Below, in pieces: positions 1 to 12,927 of a stretch of 64,000 bases of DNA. A program made the translations under genes and the position numbers. Position 1 is the first letter of the stretch. Each line of letters begins with the position of its first letter. The DNA comes from Ectocarpus siliculosus. Lineage: Eukaryota; Sar; Phaeophyceae; Ectocarpales; Ectocarpaceae. The DNA is taken from NCBI GenBank assembly GCA_000310025.1, contig FN649751.1, positions 140,025 through 204,024 on the forward strand, written 5' to 3'. The notes beneath the pieces were generated by a model. It saw nothing but the letters and a program-made list of their open reading frames with translations, was not told where the DNA came from and ran no database searches.

Positions 1-1107
1 GAGTTTGGAAGGATCCTGACTGCATGCATCCTTCTCAGCCCCCCCCCCCCCTCCCCCCGGCTTCCATTCATTGTCTACCTATCTCCGTTGTACCTCGAGA
101 CCACTCGGCCATCGCACACGCTCGACGTCTTGATCAAAGGCGCGCCCAAACCTTAACTGTTTCAAGGATGGCCACTCCACATTCTCCACAGGGTGATTGA
201 AGCTCTGGCCCAGCCAAATGATCTGCGCGCGTCGCCGTTAACGACGAAAGGCGTTCGATGCAAGCAAGCGTTTGCAGCTAGGGAAAGTTTCAGACTGAGT
301 TCCTCACATAGAGTCGTGGCCGGCCTAAGATGGGGGCAAGGACTGACCTCTAGCCGGGCGGGCCACCGCACGCCCTCGATGCTGCCGTTGAAATTATCGC
401 CGAAAGATAACCGACGAAGGTCGCGAGGCCAGACCACATCGGTCGGGAAGTCCTGCAAATCGTACCTGTTGCGTCAAGAAACGTAAAGAACACGAAATAA
501 AACGGACGGGAGTGGGGCTGGAGTAGGCACTGCGAGTATTGAAAGCCGAATACTACGGGAGTAAAGCAGTGCCTTCCTGGTGCTTCGAACTGCTGCCGTG
601 TTCTCGCAACCGTCGTGAACATGTCCCCGGAGTTCACAACGACAATTTTGGGCACAATAGACAACAGCAGCAGTTCTTCAACGAAACAAGCCGAAGCCTC
701 TATGTGGTGCTTTTTTCTCAAACGTCGAACGCATTTTAATAAGAAAGACAAGGCCCTCTGGGAGTCTCCTCCGATTGATGCGATGGCGTCGAGCGTTCGT
801 CAACACCTCCGGACTACAATGTAAAGTTCATGTTACATATCCTGCCGGTCAAAACTGTTGATGTTGGCATCGGGCGAGTAATTTTACCTATTTACCTGCA
901 GCAGGTTGGAAGCAGCTTCTACAAGGAAGCCTTTTAACATCATGCCATCATGCCTTTGACTGGGGTGCCATCTCGAACGGGGTTCTTGCACTGAGTAGGA
1001 AGTACGTCGAGTACTTCCTCCTTCGCCCGGAAAAAAATCTGCTGTGAAACTGCTGAAGAATATCATTCGTACAGAGCACACACGACCCCACGTGATGGCC
1101 ACGATGC
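1..1107. other. Left edge, no supported gene
   Basis: Contains a C-rich run near 41-58 and overlapping short open frames on both strands. None has a recognisable domain, and no splice-linked exons could be assembled. Confidence 0.5.
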
Positions 1108-1503
1108 TTACGTAAGATGATGGATTGCCACTGGAACTTGAATCCTGTCACAACGTCCCTCGTTCGCACCAGCGGCAGCAGCAGGGCGAAGGACGTTGAT
1201 CAAGCGAGCTGGCGTGCTTTGCGCTATCGTCAATTTCCAGCGCAGACTCTCCCGCAGGGTGTTGCAGTACGAAACGCACACGAGGCTTAGAGTCGACTCG
1301 CAACCCACGTTGTCAAACCCACTCCTGCACACCAGGCCGAGAGCTTTGTAGACCGCGCTTCCGCTCTGATATTCCCCGTACGCATTTTTGTCCGGCGCCT
1401 CTGTGCTGGTACTGCCGCTGCTGCTGTTGCTCTTCGTGGTACCACGGCCCGTTGGAGTTGCTCCGTCGCCAGTGGACGGACACGTCCGCTTAATCGTATG
1501 CAT
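1108..1503 (-). CDS. Possible first coding exon of an unrecognised leftward gene
   Basis: An open frame starts with an ATG at 1503 on the minus strand and runs about 130 codons. It begins with a serine/glycine/threonine-rich stretch and continues into a cysteine-containing, leucine-rich segment (about residues 50-110) that looks like folded protein. No family is recognised. It would be divergent from the aminotransferase gene, with about 390 bp between the two ATGs, so a shared promoter is possible. No convincing downstream exon was found to the left, and the 3' splice boundary is unknown. It may be a chance ORF. Confidence 0.28.
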   Translation of the reverse strand: MHTIKRTCPSTGDGATPTGRGTTKSNSSSGSTSTEAPDKNAYGEYQSGSAVYKALGLVCRSGFDNVGCESTLSLVCVSYCNTLRESLRWKLTIAQSTPARLINVLRPAAAAGANEGRCDRIQVPVAIHHLT

Positions 1504-1894
1504 TTGACTATAGCACAATAATAAACACGCTTTGATAGCTAAGAGGGTTGATGCTCGAGCCAATCAGCAGCCAACGTCAAAACAGGTTGACGTTTGAGTC
1601 TCTCCCCGCCTCTCAGCACGCAAGACGGAGAGTAAAGCGTCAGTGAGGAGGAGCAGCATGCGTGTCGGCTGCGGCATATCTCATCTCATCTGTCTCTGTC
1701 TCTCAGAGGTTCCAGGTTTCACCGCCCTCCGCCACCCCCACCCCTCCTCCCATATTTCTCTGTCTGCGTGCCCCCGTCTTTCGGCGGCTCCTTGCTCTGC
1801 CCTCTCGCTTTCGTTATCATCCCTTTGCCTGCTGCTGCAACGACCACACGCTTGCGTTGCTGCTCACCTCTCGATAGACACAACAGGCAAAGAG

Positions 1895-4529
1895 ATGGAT
1901 TTCAACGGAGGCCGAGCGATCTCTCTGGCCGTGACGACGGCGGCGTGCCTCCTTTCCGCGGAGCCCGGCTCCGCCTTCATCGCTCCCGCTGTGGTCACCT
2001 CGACCCGCGCCTCCACGGCCGCATCTTCGACCCCCACCATGGTTTCGGCGTCTCCCTCCAAGACTTTCGTCACCACCAAGTCGGAGGAGACCTTCGAAGA
2101 GGCTAAGGTATGCCCGGGCCGGTGGCGGCATTGCAGGCCCTCGGGTGTGCACGCGAGGCCGAGGAAAGCCAACGGTATCAGGTAGCAAGGCTAACATGAA
2201 CATATTGGGCAAGTGTCTGTGGACACGTGTATGTATGCGGCTCTCAGGAGGTGTGTCTGTGCTCCTACAAGCTACAGCCTCGCCTACCCAAAGCGCTTGG
2301 CGGGATCTGCGGTGCACCGATGCCGTGCACATCACCCACGCGACGCCTTCGTTGCTGCGCGTAGTATTTGCTACCCTTGTCTTCCTCTATTTGACTACAT
2401 TCACCTCGGGATCTCGATGCATCCCGATCCTTGGAAAGTCAAGGTGTTGTTGGCCGCTTGCCGCTTGCTGCTCTCCAACGCCTGCTTGTCGCCTGCTGCC
2501 TTCCACCAACACGCTTCTGACGTGCTTATCCCGTTGGACCGCTCGCAGGGAATCATGCCGGGAGGCGTGAGCTCTCCCGTGCGCGCGTTCAAGTCGGTGG
2601 GCGGAAACCCGATCGTGTTCGAGCGCGTCAAGGGCGCCTACGCCTGGGATGTGGACGGGTGGGTTCAGAGGAGCTCTGTCTCAAACAGACAACATGTAGA
2701 TGCTGCTGTACCGCCATGCGATCCCCTGACCTCTACGTATGTTTTAACACATCGTAGTGGTCTTGACAAACGGCTGTTTTGGTGTACCCAGCTTTGCTAG
2801 CTACTGCCCTAGCACGTATCGTGTTTGGTTTGCGCTCTTGTAGGGATTGCTGGTGGCATTTTTCTCCTGTGTCTTTTTGTGGATGCCCAGATTGCAGGGA
2901 CGGCGGGAAAAGCACATGATTCATGCATGTTCCATCTCTGCGGCATTGTCCTCCGTACGTTGGACGCATATGTGTCAACGAGCTTTTTTGCTGTACGAAG
3001 TACAAGGGATGGCAAGAAGAGCTTCTCGAGCGCTGGTTGCTCGATTGCCGCCGCTGGATGCCTCTGCCGTCCAGCATCTCGGCACCATCTAGAGTGCTCT
3101 CTACTGCTGTTGTTGTTGTTGACGTTGAAGCAAGGCAAGCGGCACATTACACGATGTGGTGGAAAGAATTTTCTCATCTCAGTATTGTACATCAGCAGTC
3201 CGTTGCCTTTGTTAATCGGCCATCGGCATGGTATCCACTGCTCCCCACCTTTTCATTCAAGCCGCCCAATTTTGTGAACCTCTCCCACTCTCAACAGGAA
3301 CAAGTACACCGACTACGTCGGCACGTGGGGGCCGGCCATCGTTGGCCACGCTGACGACGAGGTTCTCGACGCCATCAAGGTACAGCAGCATGCATTAAGG
3401 AAAAATAAATACACACACTTGAAAGACTACCCAATCGAGATATAACCACAGTCGAACGGGATGTGGTGGAGTCTTTTCAGTGAGTGCAGGAAAACCGGTT
3501 GGGTACTGGACTTATTTCGAGTCTTTTTCAAGTCTTTACACTGATGATTTATATCAGTGATATATAACAGCAGGTTGATGTGTTTTTATAATATGTGACC
3601 GGACACATCATTTGGCCTCACGTTTGACCCTACTCTCAAGATCTAACGGTAGTGGGCCGGGCTAGCTAGAGGTGATCTGGTCGCTAAACAGGGCAAGCCG
3701 GTGTAGTGGCCACAAGTCCGGGGTGAATTGGCGCCACGCGATTGTGTGGTCACCTTGTGCAGGGCATGTCGCTAAACAGCTACAACAAAGAGTTTGCTAA
3801 CCCGCCCTACCCACCACTGCTATTAGTGAAGTTGGTGCTTGCTTACCAACGACCCATGTTCTGACGCAAACAGCGCGTGCAGAAACGGCCGTCTTTGATG
3901 AGCGAGAGAACGAAAACAGACCGCACTTGTTCCGATAAGGGTTTGCTTCAGGCTCGGACTTGAGCACAGCATAGCGGTGATCGACCAACACGATTGGCTT
4001 GGGAATTGCGCGAGCGCTGGTTATCATGGTATTCTTTCTGTCAACCTGATGGTATAGCTTTGTACACACGCCGGCAACGTCAAGTTTGGTAGTCGTGGTA
4101 CACACCCGAGGCGTCAGCGTGCATGTACCCGTACATGCGCTCTCTCGCGTATAGTGGATGCTCACACGATCCCCACGTCCACACTGCTGCCCCTTCCCTT
4201 AGTCTAATCTCTTCTTATTTAGCCGTTCACCGCTTCTTACCGCACATTCTTTTATGATACACACTGATGGACGCATTCTTTTCCTAATGTTCTTTTTTAG
4301 GAAACGCTCGAGAAGGGTACGTCTTTTGGCGCCCCCTCCCTGCACGAGAACACCCTCGCCAAGATGGTCATCGACGCTGTACCATCGGTGGACATGGTCC
4401 GATTCACCAACTCCGGCACGGAGGTCGGTCTGTCCCCTGCCCCCCGTTTACGTGTTGCGATGTTTTTGTCCTGCAGAAGTATTTGGTAGCACGAGGTGAT
4501 GCATGATGGCGATGTTTCAAATGAGACTT

Positions 4530-4564
<35 letters not shown>

Positions 4565-7500
4565 GGTTGGCATCGCCCGTGGTGAACAGGGGCCGCGGCC
4601 AATGGAGTGGCCGTTTCTGGTGGGGTGTGGAATAATTGCTGACTGAGGGCTCCGGTTGATCCCCTTGCCCCCGTGTGTTCAGCGTGTTTTTTTACTGTGC
4701 ATCGGCCGCGCTTACCGGCAGACCAATCACGTCAGGCGTCACGCTAATCTTGTGACGGGAAAAACCGATTACGCGCCTTTAGTGTGGGCGTGAGGTTGCC
4801 AGTAGTGGACGGAAATACCTTGGGTTGCCGCTGCGTGTATCGGCGCCGTTGGTGTTGATGTGGTCGGGTCTCGCGGTGTGCATGTTTGTTGATACAGCAG
4901 TACGGGCACCCCCCTGCTACAGCTGAGAGTGAGGGAGCTTCCGTGCGCCCGAGAAACTTGTGCGCAAAATCGACCTCGCTCGATGGATTTGGCCCAGCCT
5001 CACTCCCGTATGGCGTGATCTGTGGGCCTGATGATATTCTCTCGCCCGCCGCCGGTTGAGAACGAAGAGTGCTTCTGATTCGTCGAGCTTTCACCCTTTC
5101 GACTGAGATGTATTGCTGGTATTGTTTTATCATCCACAAACCGCCGATCTCCTCTCTGATTGTTTCGCACTGCTTTGCACCACCACCACCACTTTGGATT
5201 GCCGCAGGCGTGCATGGGCATGCTCCGGCTGGTCCGCGCCTACACCAAGCGCGAGAAGATCGTGAAGTTCGATGGGTGCTACCACGGGCACGCCGACGGT
5301 TTCCTGGTGCAGGCTGGATCCGGGGTCGCCACCCTCGGACTCCCCGACTCCCCCGGTGAGGATATTGTAACACCGACCCCGCCCTAGCAGCACGACACCC
5401 CATGAAATGATTATTTGAATTGATGATGGTGGCGTGAACTGACGCTTGATGGCATCAAAGGAAAAACGAAATCTGTGCGAAGAGACGAGTTGAAACGCGT
5501 GTCCTCCGACTAAATAGCGTGGTTGTATCTTGAAACGGTGGTCTTTCTGTGATGTTTTGTATGCACGTTTTCTATCCATCCAGCGAAATGTGTTTTTTGA
5601 GATGGAGTACAATGGGGGACGAAAGTTATGAAGGGGCAAGGATATGCCTAATACATCGTATGCATACGGGAATATGTAACCCTGGTTTCGTCCAATGCGT
5701 TGGGTGGTTGCTTGGTTGGACCCCGCAGGCGTACCCCAGGGTTCGACCCAGAACACCCTCGTTGCCACGTACAACGACCTCGAGAACGTGGAGGAGCTGA
5801 TCAAGGGCGGTGACGTTGCCGCCGTAATCCTCGAGCCCGTCGTCGGCAACTCTGGCTTCATCAAGCCCACCCCGGAGTTCCTCAAGGGATGCCGCGAGCT
5901 GTGCACCAAGTACGGCACTCTTTTGGTGTTCGACGAGGTCATGACCGGCTTCCGCATCGCCTACGGCGGCGCACAGGTGATTTTAGTCGCCACGCCCATG
6001 CGACGTGTCACCAATTTCAGAACCGTTACACGCCTTGAACACCTGCTATGTTGATGTACACGCGTGGAACCTGTTTTTCGAGGCTGCGGTACGACACTTT
6101 TTTCGTCCCTAGATGCTGACCATCGGGTGGTCTCTCTGTCTGTCTCTATCTGTATCTCTCTCTTTCTTCTGTGCGTGTGTTTCTTCTCCTGTACTCCCGT
6201 TTGTGCTGGATATCGGCACATGGTCTTCGACGAACATGGCCTGATCGGACAACATCGCTGGTTTCCATGCACCTTTCGCGCATCCTACTACTGTACCCCT
6301 TCAGGACTACTTTGGCGTCACCCCCGACGTGACGACTATGGGCAAGGTGAGGATAACATAAAACACGCCTGCGAGCGCACTGAAACCGTGAGAATAGTTC
6401 CTGCGCGCTAATGTACGGTCCGCTATCCACATGGCATGTAAGTAATTTTCTCATAGACGGGCGTGTGTGTGGGTTTTATAGGGTGTTCCCTGATGACACT
6501 TGTTTAATTGTGTGTCAGTCGCGCTATCGGTAACCTACACGTGCGAACAGCCGTTGTTTGTTTTTCTCTCTTTCCGTGGCCATGATTGAAGCAGAACTGA
6601 ATTCCCTTGGCGTGCCCGCACATGGACAAAATTGTCCGTCCCGTCGATGACTGGAGACAAAAGCCTTGACTTGCTGTCGTCCGCCCGCTGCCGCCGTCGC
6701 ACGTGGCCTCAGGTGATCGGAGGTGGCCTTCCCGTTGGCGCTTACGGCGGTCGCAAGGACATCATGGAGATGGTGGCGCCGGCGGGCCCCATGTACCAGG
6801 CGGGTACCCTCTCGGGCAACCCCCTGGCCATGACCGCGGGAATCAAGGTGCGTTGCGGCGTGGATTATGGCCGGTTTTTCCCCGGGCAGTGTACACTGCT
6901 GTAGATTGTAGTGGTCTGAGCGGGAAAGCACAAGGTTATTAGAGGTCAGAGTAGCGCTTTCCTAAAACCAGGAACATATAGGTTAGGCAACTCGCGTACG
7001 CTTGTTGTATACATGTATGCATACACGCACGAGGAGGTCGTGAATTCCATGTTTCGGTACAATGCTGTGGACGCACCAGCCCGGGTCACACAGGATTTGT
7101 GTAAATACTTTCATTATGTTTTTTTCGGGATATTTAGACCGTTTTTGACATCTGTATGCTTATCTCGAAGAGATTTTTTCGAATATTTTCGAACGTTTAA
7201 TTGAATGGAAGTGATGAACGTGCGAAGGATGTCGAAGAACTGGTCTGCGTCTGAAACGAACGGCCCTGACGACCCTTTTTTTTTGTTGTTCCCTGCTCGT
7301 CTCCGACCGCATCTTTCCGCCGATCGATAACCACGCACGCAGACCCTTGAGATCCTCCAGAGGCCCGGATCCTACGACAAGCTCGAGGCCTTGTCAAAGC
7401 GCATGGTGGAGGGAATCCTTGCCGCTGCCAAGGAGCACGGGCACGAGGCAACCGGCGGCTACATCCGCGGCATGTTCGGGTTCTACTTCAACAAGGGCCC

Positions 7501-8130
7501 CGTCAACAACTTCGTAGACGCCTCCAAGTCTGACTCAGGTCCGTGTGTTTTCGAGAGTTTTAGTATGTTACATGGACCTTGGTAGCAGGTTGTCCAATGC
7601 GGGTAAACGGAAAACGCTTCGAAAGGCCATTCGTTGTCTGGGACATCGTAAGGGGAGGTCATGGGGGGAGGCTAGTTTGGGCTGTGTATTCTAGGTGTTG
7701 TCATTGTCATTGTCACGTTGGAAGTTGACAGTTCGATGAGTTCTTCAAAACATATCTAGATAAGAGCCAATCAGTTCGTGTGTTGACCTTTTCATGCGGG
7801 CACTGTTTCTACCTCGTTTTATTGGCCTCCAAGGGCCCCTCAACCCTATGCGCGAATGGTCTCCCATTAATTGCAACGCCGCAACCAAAGGATGGCGATA
7901 ATCCCCCCCACCCCTCCCGTTCGCGTCGGCTCCATACCCCCATTCTCCCGCTGGTGCTCGCCCCCGCTGTACCCACAGACAAGTTCGCACGGTGGCACCG
8001 TGGCATGCTGGAGAAGGGCATGTACCTGGCACCTTCCATGTACGAGGCCGGGTTCATGTCGCTAGCCCACACCGAGGAGGACGTAGACGCGACCATCGCC
8101 GCGGCAAGGGAAGTCATGGCCACCCTCTAA
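1895..8130 (+). CDS. GSA: Glutamate-1-semialdehyde 2,1-aminomutase, plastid precursor
   Basis: Converts glutamate-1-semialdehyde to 5-aminolevulinate, the C5-pathway precursor of chlorophyll and haem, using PLP in the plastid stroma. Exons: 1895-2107, 2549-2658, 3298-3379, 4301-4423, 5208-5355, 5729-5976, 6305-6346, 6713-6847, 7343-7538, 7979-8130. Together they make 1449 nt (482 aa) and all phases agree. Residues 1-27 resemble a signal peptide, followed by GSAF-IAP, the heterokont plastid-import motif with Phe28 at the expected cleavage site. The mature enzyme starts near residue 72 ([19 protein letters not shown]). Visible family motifs are [52 protein letters not shown] and [13 protein letters not shown]. 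The PLP lysine is Lys322, the last codon of the 42-nt exon 7. Length is normal for the family plus a targeting region of about 70 residues. All nine introns are GT-AG. Confidence 0.96.
3398..3465 (+). repeat. Dispersed repeat, copy in GSA intron 3
   Basis: The segment reading AAGGAAAAATAAATACA, then GAAAGACTACCCA and CGAGATATAACCACAG, recurs with few changes at about 37597-37660 in the same orientation, in the spacer before the acyl-CoA synthetase gene. This suggests a dispersed repeat, possibly a transposon fragment. Confidence 0.6.
3640..3795. repeat. Relative of the CGCTAAACAGG foldback family, in GSA intron 3
   Basis: Contains TCGCTAAACAGGGCAAGCCGG and later CAGGGCATGTCGCTAAACAG. The second segment matches 18 of 20 positions of CAGGGCATCCCGCTAAACAG at about 56660 in the translocase intron. 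Read as a degenerate or partial member of the same repeat family. Confidence 0.45.
4529..4566 (+). repeat. (TTG)n microsatellite in GSA intron 4
   Basis: About a dozen TTG units lie between exons 4 and 5. Confidence 0.95.
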
Positions 8131-8630
8131 TCGTCCCTCGAGTCCCACAATTTTTGAGACAGGAGCGGTGTCAGCTATAACCCGTCCGCCACAAGAGTAG
8201 TGTGTTTCTTATATCCCCGGCCGCTTGTTGAGTGGGTTGTCGAAAGAGATGCATGTGTATTACACCGCACGCCTAGTGTCGAGATTGGTGGGGGAAGCTT
8301 TGGTGAGCGGGGTATTGACTTCAGGCAGGGAGAGCACCGCACCCCCACAACCTGTGAAGGCTGCTGGGTTGTGCGGCGCCTGCGAGTTTATTGGTTTTAA
8401 GCACTGGCGTAGGAAAAAGTCGTCGAAAGCTCTAGGTGCTGGGTGGGGACCATGTGCCCGGGTAGCCGTAGTAAGTACTGTAGATTCGGCTATTCGTTCA
8501 CGGTTTGTCGATTGCCTGGTTCGATAGACTTGGTCGTCGCCATCTGAAAGTTCCTGCTGTGCGAACCTAAGTGCGTGCATTCGTTGGTTAGAGTTTGTTG
8601 CCGACCCCTTGTCGCTGAATACGGCGCTTG

Positions 8631-8910
8631 TGTACCCATAGAAGGAGGCGTTTGGGGTGAAGATATGGAAATGTTGGTAGCGATTTTTCACACTCGTTGG
8701 TGAGGACAAATTCGGATGCCGCGTCAAGACCGGGCAATCGAAGTGAATAAACACGACGCTGCAGGAGTGGTGTACCCATAGAAGGAGGCGTTTGGGGTGA
8801 AGATATGGAAATGTTGGTGGCGATTTTTCACACTCGTTGGTGAGGACAAATTCGGTTGCCGCGTCAAGACCGGGCAATCGAAGTGAATAAACACGACGCT
8901 GCAGGAGTGG
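8631..8910 (+). repeat. 140-bp tandem duplication, two copies
   Basis: Copy 1 is 8631-8770 and copy 2 is 8771-8910, both starting TGTACCCATAGAAGG. The copies differ at only about two positions, so the duplication is recent. It lies roughly 500 bp downstream of the GSA stop codon, in non-coding DNA. Confidence 0.95.
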
Positions 8911-10498
8911 AAACATCCTGCCCTAGATGGCAGGCATGGCGCGGTTTGCCTCTGTCGCCATGTCTCTGTAGATAGATGCGCTAGCTCGACGACATTGATA
9001 AATGACAGTTTTTTTGGTGTCAGGTTTCAGAGGAAGAAAAAACCGCATGAAGTTATGATGGCATCGTCGCACTTGTTGGTGGTGGCGATGTAAAGAAAAA
9101 CACCTGATTGAGTGACAAGTCCGAGGGTGCTCCACCACGCTCAATGGCGTTTTTCATGAAGGTATAGCAGCACGTTTCACTGGTCACGCACGGTAGGAGG
9201 CATCGACCGGTTGACCGGGTTGGTCCCCTTCGTCTTGAGCTTGTGGGATAACGTGGAAAGCGCGCCACCACTCTTGCTCTGACTATTTACGCCTGCTGTA
9301 TGTTTCCTGTCACACAAGACGGGGAACGGTGCCTCTCCAAACCAAGCCAAGCGTTATCGTTGTTCTGGCCTATTTACTACCCGGGTCAGAAACAAAGCAG
9401 TCAATAGCCAGGACGTGCTCTCGCTGTTGTATAGTATGTAGTGGATCATCACCGATGGCGATGCATCTGCCGGATGTGTGTGTCCACGTGTACGCAATGG
9501 CGCCACCATTACCACGTAGTGCGCTCTTTTTCATATTGCCTTGAACAACCCGGCGCCCATGTGCATGCACGTAGTTTGTGGGGTTTAACACCTTCCCACT
9601 ATCCACGACTATAACGAGGTTCACGCCAGGTGTTTTAGTCCTCAGGAGGGATGTACAACCATGTATGTACCATGTAAGCAAAGGCCTTGCTTGAAAACTT
9701 GTGTCCCCCAAATTCCGATCTGTCATTCTTCACATCTATTTCACGCTCTGAGTATACACAACATTGACATTTTCTGCTCTGCCCTTTTCCCACAGAAAAA
9801 ACGAGCTGTTTGTAAGCAACAAGGTGCTCTGCCTCGTGCATGAACCACACCCGTCATGCCCGCCACGTCTATGAGCCTCCCCACGCCCCCAAGAATTCCA
9901 CGCATTCACGTCATCCACTCGTCTCCATCAAGCTCCACCCGTAACTCCTCTCACGCTCTACAATTCCTTGTAATTCAAGTACAGCTTTTCCATGTTGATC
10001 AAGATCGAGAGACAAAAAAAGTGTGGCTGACTTCACCCTCGCCACGACATCACACACCCCGCCACACAAACCATTCACGGATATCTTGCACCCGTTTCAC
10101 GACCCTCGATTCGACTCTACGGCGTATGATGAGTGTACACGGCAAACGCGCCAGACGCCCAAACACGCCTCCTTTTTGGTTGCTGCAATTGTTTTATATA
10201 CTGGTCTTTCTCTCATCACAAAAATAATATTTTGTTTTGGAACCAACGGTACACCCTCCCCCCCCCCCAACGACCCAAATGATAAGAGCACCGTTTACAA
10301 GTATCGTCAAAAATAAGGGCCCAACAAAATCAAACATTGAATCGGAAAAGCGGGGACGCGAGGAACTATGCCCCTCCCGGGGATGCTTTCCTTTCGTCCC
10401 CTCCGCACACATCACAAGCAACAACCCCACCTCACGCCCTGGTACCCTTGCCCGGTCGACAAAATGATCGTACAGCACCAACCGCAGCGGCACAGATA

Positions 10499-10523
10499 GT
10501 GGTGGTGGTGGTGGTGGTGGTGG
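10499..10523 (+). repeat. (GGT)n microsatellite
   Basis: About eight GGT units, immediately beyond the stop codon of the ABC transporter, in its presumed 3' untranslated region. Confidence 0.95.
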
Positions 10524-10570
10524 GTCTCTTAATAGAAACAGAAGGGTGGGCCAAAACTTGTTGTGTTTGT

Positions 10571-12859
10571 TTACTTGAGGGTGGCGACCTGCTCGCCCTG
10601 CTTGTACAGCCCCGCGTACACCCCGCCTGTTCAAGGGAAGGGAGAGTCAAGGGAAGGGAAACCCACGCACACGCCAAGCAATCAAGAAATCAAGCAATCC
10701 ACGTGACACCAAGGGAAACGGAGACAGGCCGACAGGCAGTGTGAGAGAGACAATCAAGAGACAAAAAGAGAGGGGTGATTCTTGAGAGTAAGGCGCTCCT
10801 TAACACGGGTAGGTACTGTAGGGCAGGAACCGCAGTGACAATAACAGCTTAGCGCCTGAGAGAATAGCAAGGACAGTGCGCTTGCGGGACAACAGCAGAA
10901 ACACATTGTTGGCTGACCATAGGACGCACGTTAGGAAACAAACTCCAACATCATCCTGCATGTAGCATACAAAACGAAGCAACACCGGGGGCCGTACGGT
11001 GCATACGTTCCACAACAAGCCAACCAGTTACAACAAGCCAGAACGATTCGATTAAGCGTAACAGAAGCCCGTGCATTTACAAGCGTTTTGTACGAAATCT
11101 CGGAAGGAAGACTCTGTCATGTCACTCTCTCACCTAAGGATAGTAGCTCTTCGTGCTTCCCCGATTCCACCAAACGTCCATTCTGAGTCGAAAAGGAAAA
11201 AAAAAAAAAAAAACAGGCGGGCGGGTTTTTGGGGGCGGGGCGAGTGGGTGAGGTATGGCGTACGGCACGCTACTGCAACGATTTGGCGAGGCAAGTTTTT
11301 CCATTCTACCGGCCGTTAAGTCCGGCTGTACCGTTCATGAGTCACTCGAGCACCACCCCTGACCCTCCCCGTAAGAATGCCTGCTTTGAAATGACGCACA
11401 GCAGCGCCGGCGTGTGAACAATAATCGGTAGAACCATGCAAGGTTATTGCACCAACCCGAGATGCGTCAAACTGCTTTACGTCACGCCGCAATGCAATGC
11501 ATACCAAAACTCTACAGTAACACCCTAAAATGCGTGGCCATAGAGCCGAGCACATTTGGAGGCTACATGTACACATGTGATACATTAATATTCCAAACCA
11601 CTTGTTGGTTTTTCTGTTTTAGTGTCGTTGTTTCTTGTTGTTGCGGCGTATTTTTTTGTTTTCGCGTCATATTTGCTTGCTTTTGCGTCGGTGTGTGCCC
11701 ACTTTTTTTGGTTGGCCTCTGACCACCGCAGACAGGCGCGTCAGTTGAACCGGTACGGATGGTACTGACCAGAGACCGCAACGGTTTCAAAGATCAAGAC
11801 AACAACAACAACAACAACATCGTTACCTGCATGACGACGATACGGTCCGCCCTCTGGATGGTGGCCAGCCGATGCGCAATCAAAATTACGGTGCGTCCCT
11901 TCCCCGCCGTGTCCAGCGCGTCTTGCACAAGGCGCTCACTCTCCACGTCTAACGCAGACGTAGGCTCGTCAAGCAGGAGCACCTGTTTAGTGCAAGGAAA
12001 GGGGAGAGGGTTACATGTTGTCAGATACAATACAACGTCCTTTGAGGAAGGATAAGGATACCCGAAATTCCTGCAACGCCAACACATCGAAACATGCTCA
12101 GGGTGCTCTACTTAAAACGACCAAATCTTCTCCCCCAAAGAACCAAAACTACTAGAAAAATACAACGAAGCTGCGTGGAATTTTCGCTCGGCTGCAAGTG
12201 CTCAGATGAATCAGGCCGCTTGTTGCGGTTCGCATCTTGTGGTCCGCAGGATTCAATAGCAACCCAATAATAGAAGAACCGCCGACGACAACGTTGTGCC
12301 TTCTCTGGATATAGCGAGGTATATGCTATGCATACGACTCTGAGATTGACACTGCAGCTTGAAAAGGGTACAAAAACGCGGGAGAGATAGAGACGGCCTC
12401 CGGACAACTTTTTCACATCTCGTGCAACATGCCTGAAACAAAAAAACAAGTTTCGTAGAGACGTTTGGGTGATTGGGTGTAGTGTGTCATGTCATATCAT
12501 GTCGTGTCACCTCCAGGTCTCTGACGAGAGCCCTTGCGATGCGCAAAACAATCGCATCGGTTTTCATAGCGAGGTTGGATGTGTCAGGTCTGTCATTCAC
12601 GTCATGTCATGTCGTGCCATTCATGTCATGTCACGGCATGTCGTGTCACCTCCGGATCTCTGATGAGAGCTCTTGCGATAGCCACCCTCTGCTTCTGCCC
12701 CCCGCTGAGCGAAGCACCCCCCTCCCCCACCAGTGTGTCGTACCCCTCCGGCAGCTCGCTGACGAAACTGAAACCGAAAAAAAAAGAAAGACATCCAACA
12801 ACACGGTAGGACAACACGCGCACAACACGCACAATGAGAGCAATCACAAAGAACACGAT

Positions 12860-12927
<68 letters not shown>

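Larger units (their letters stand above)
8131..10570. other. Convergent spacer between GSA and the ABC transporter
   Basis: Holds both 3' untranslated regions, a 140-bp tandem duplication (8631-8910), a poly-C run near 10258-10268 and a (GGT)n tract at 10499-10523. No coding exon could be supported. Confidence 0.6.
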
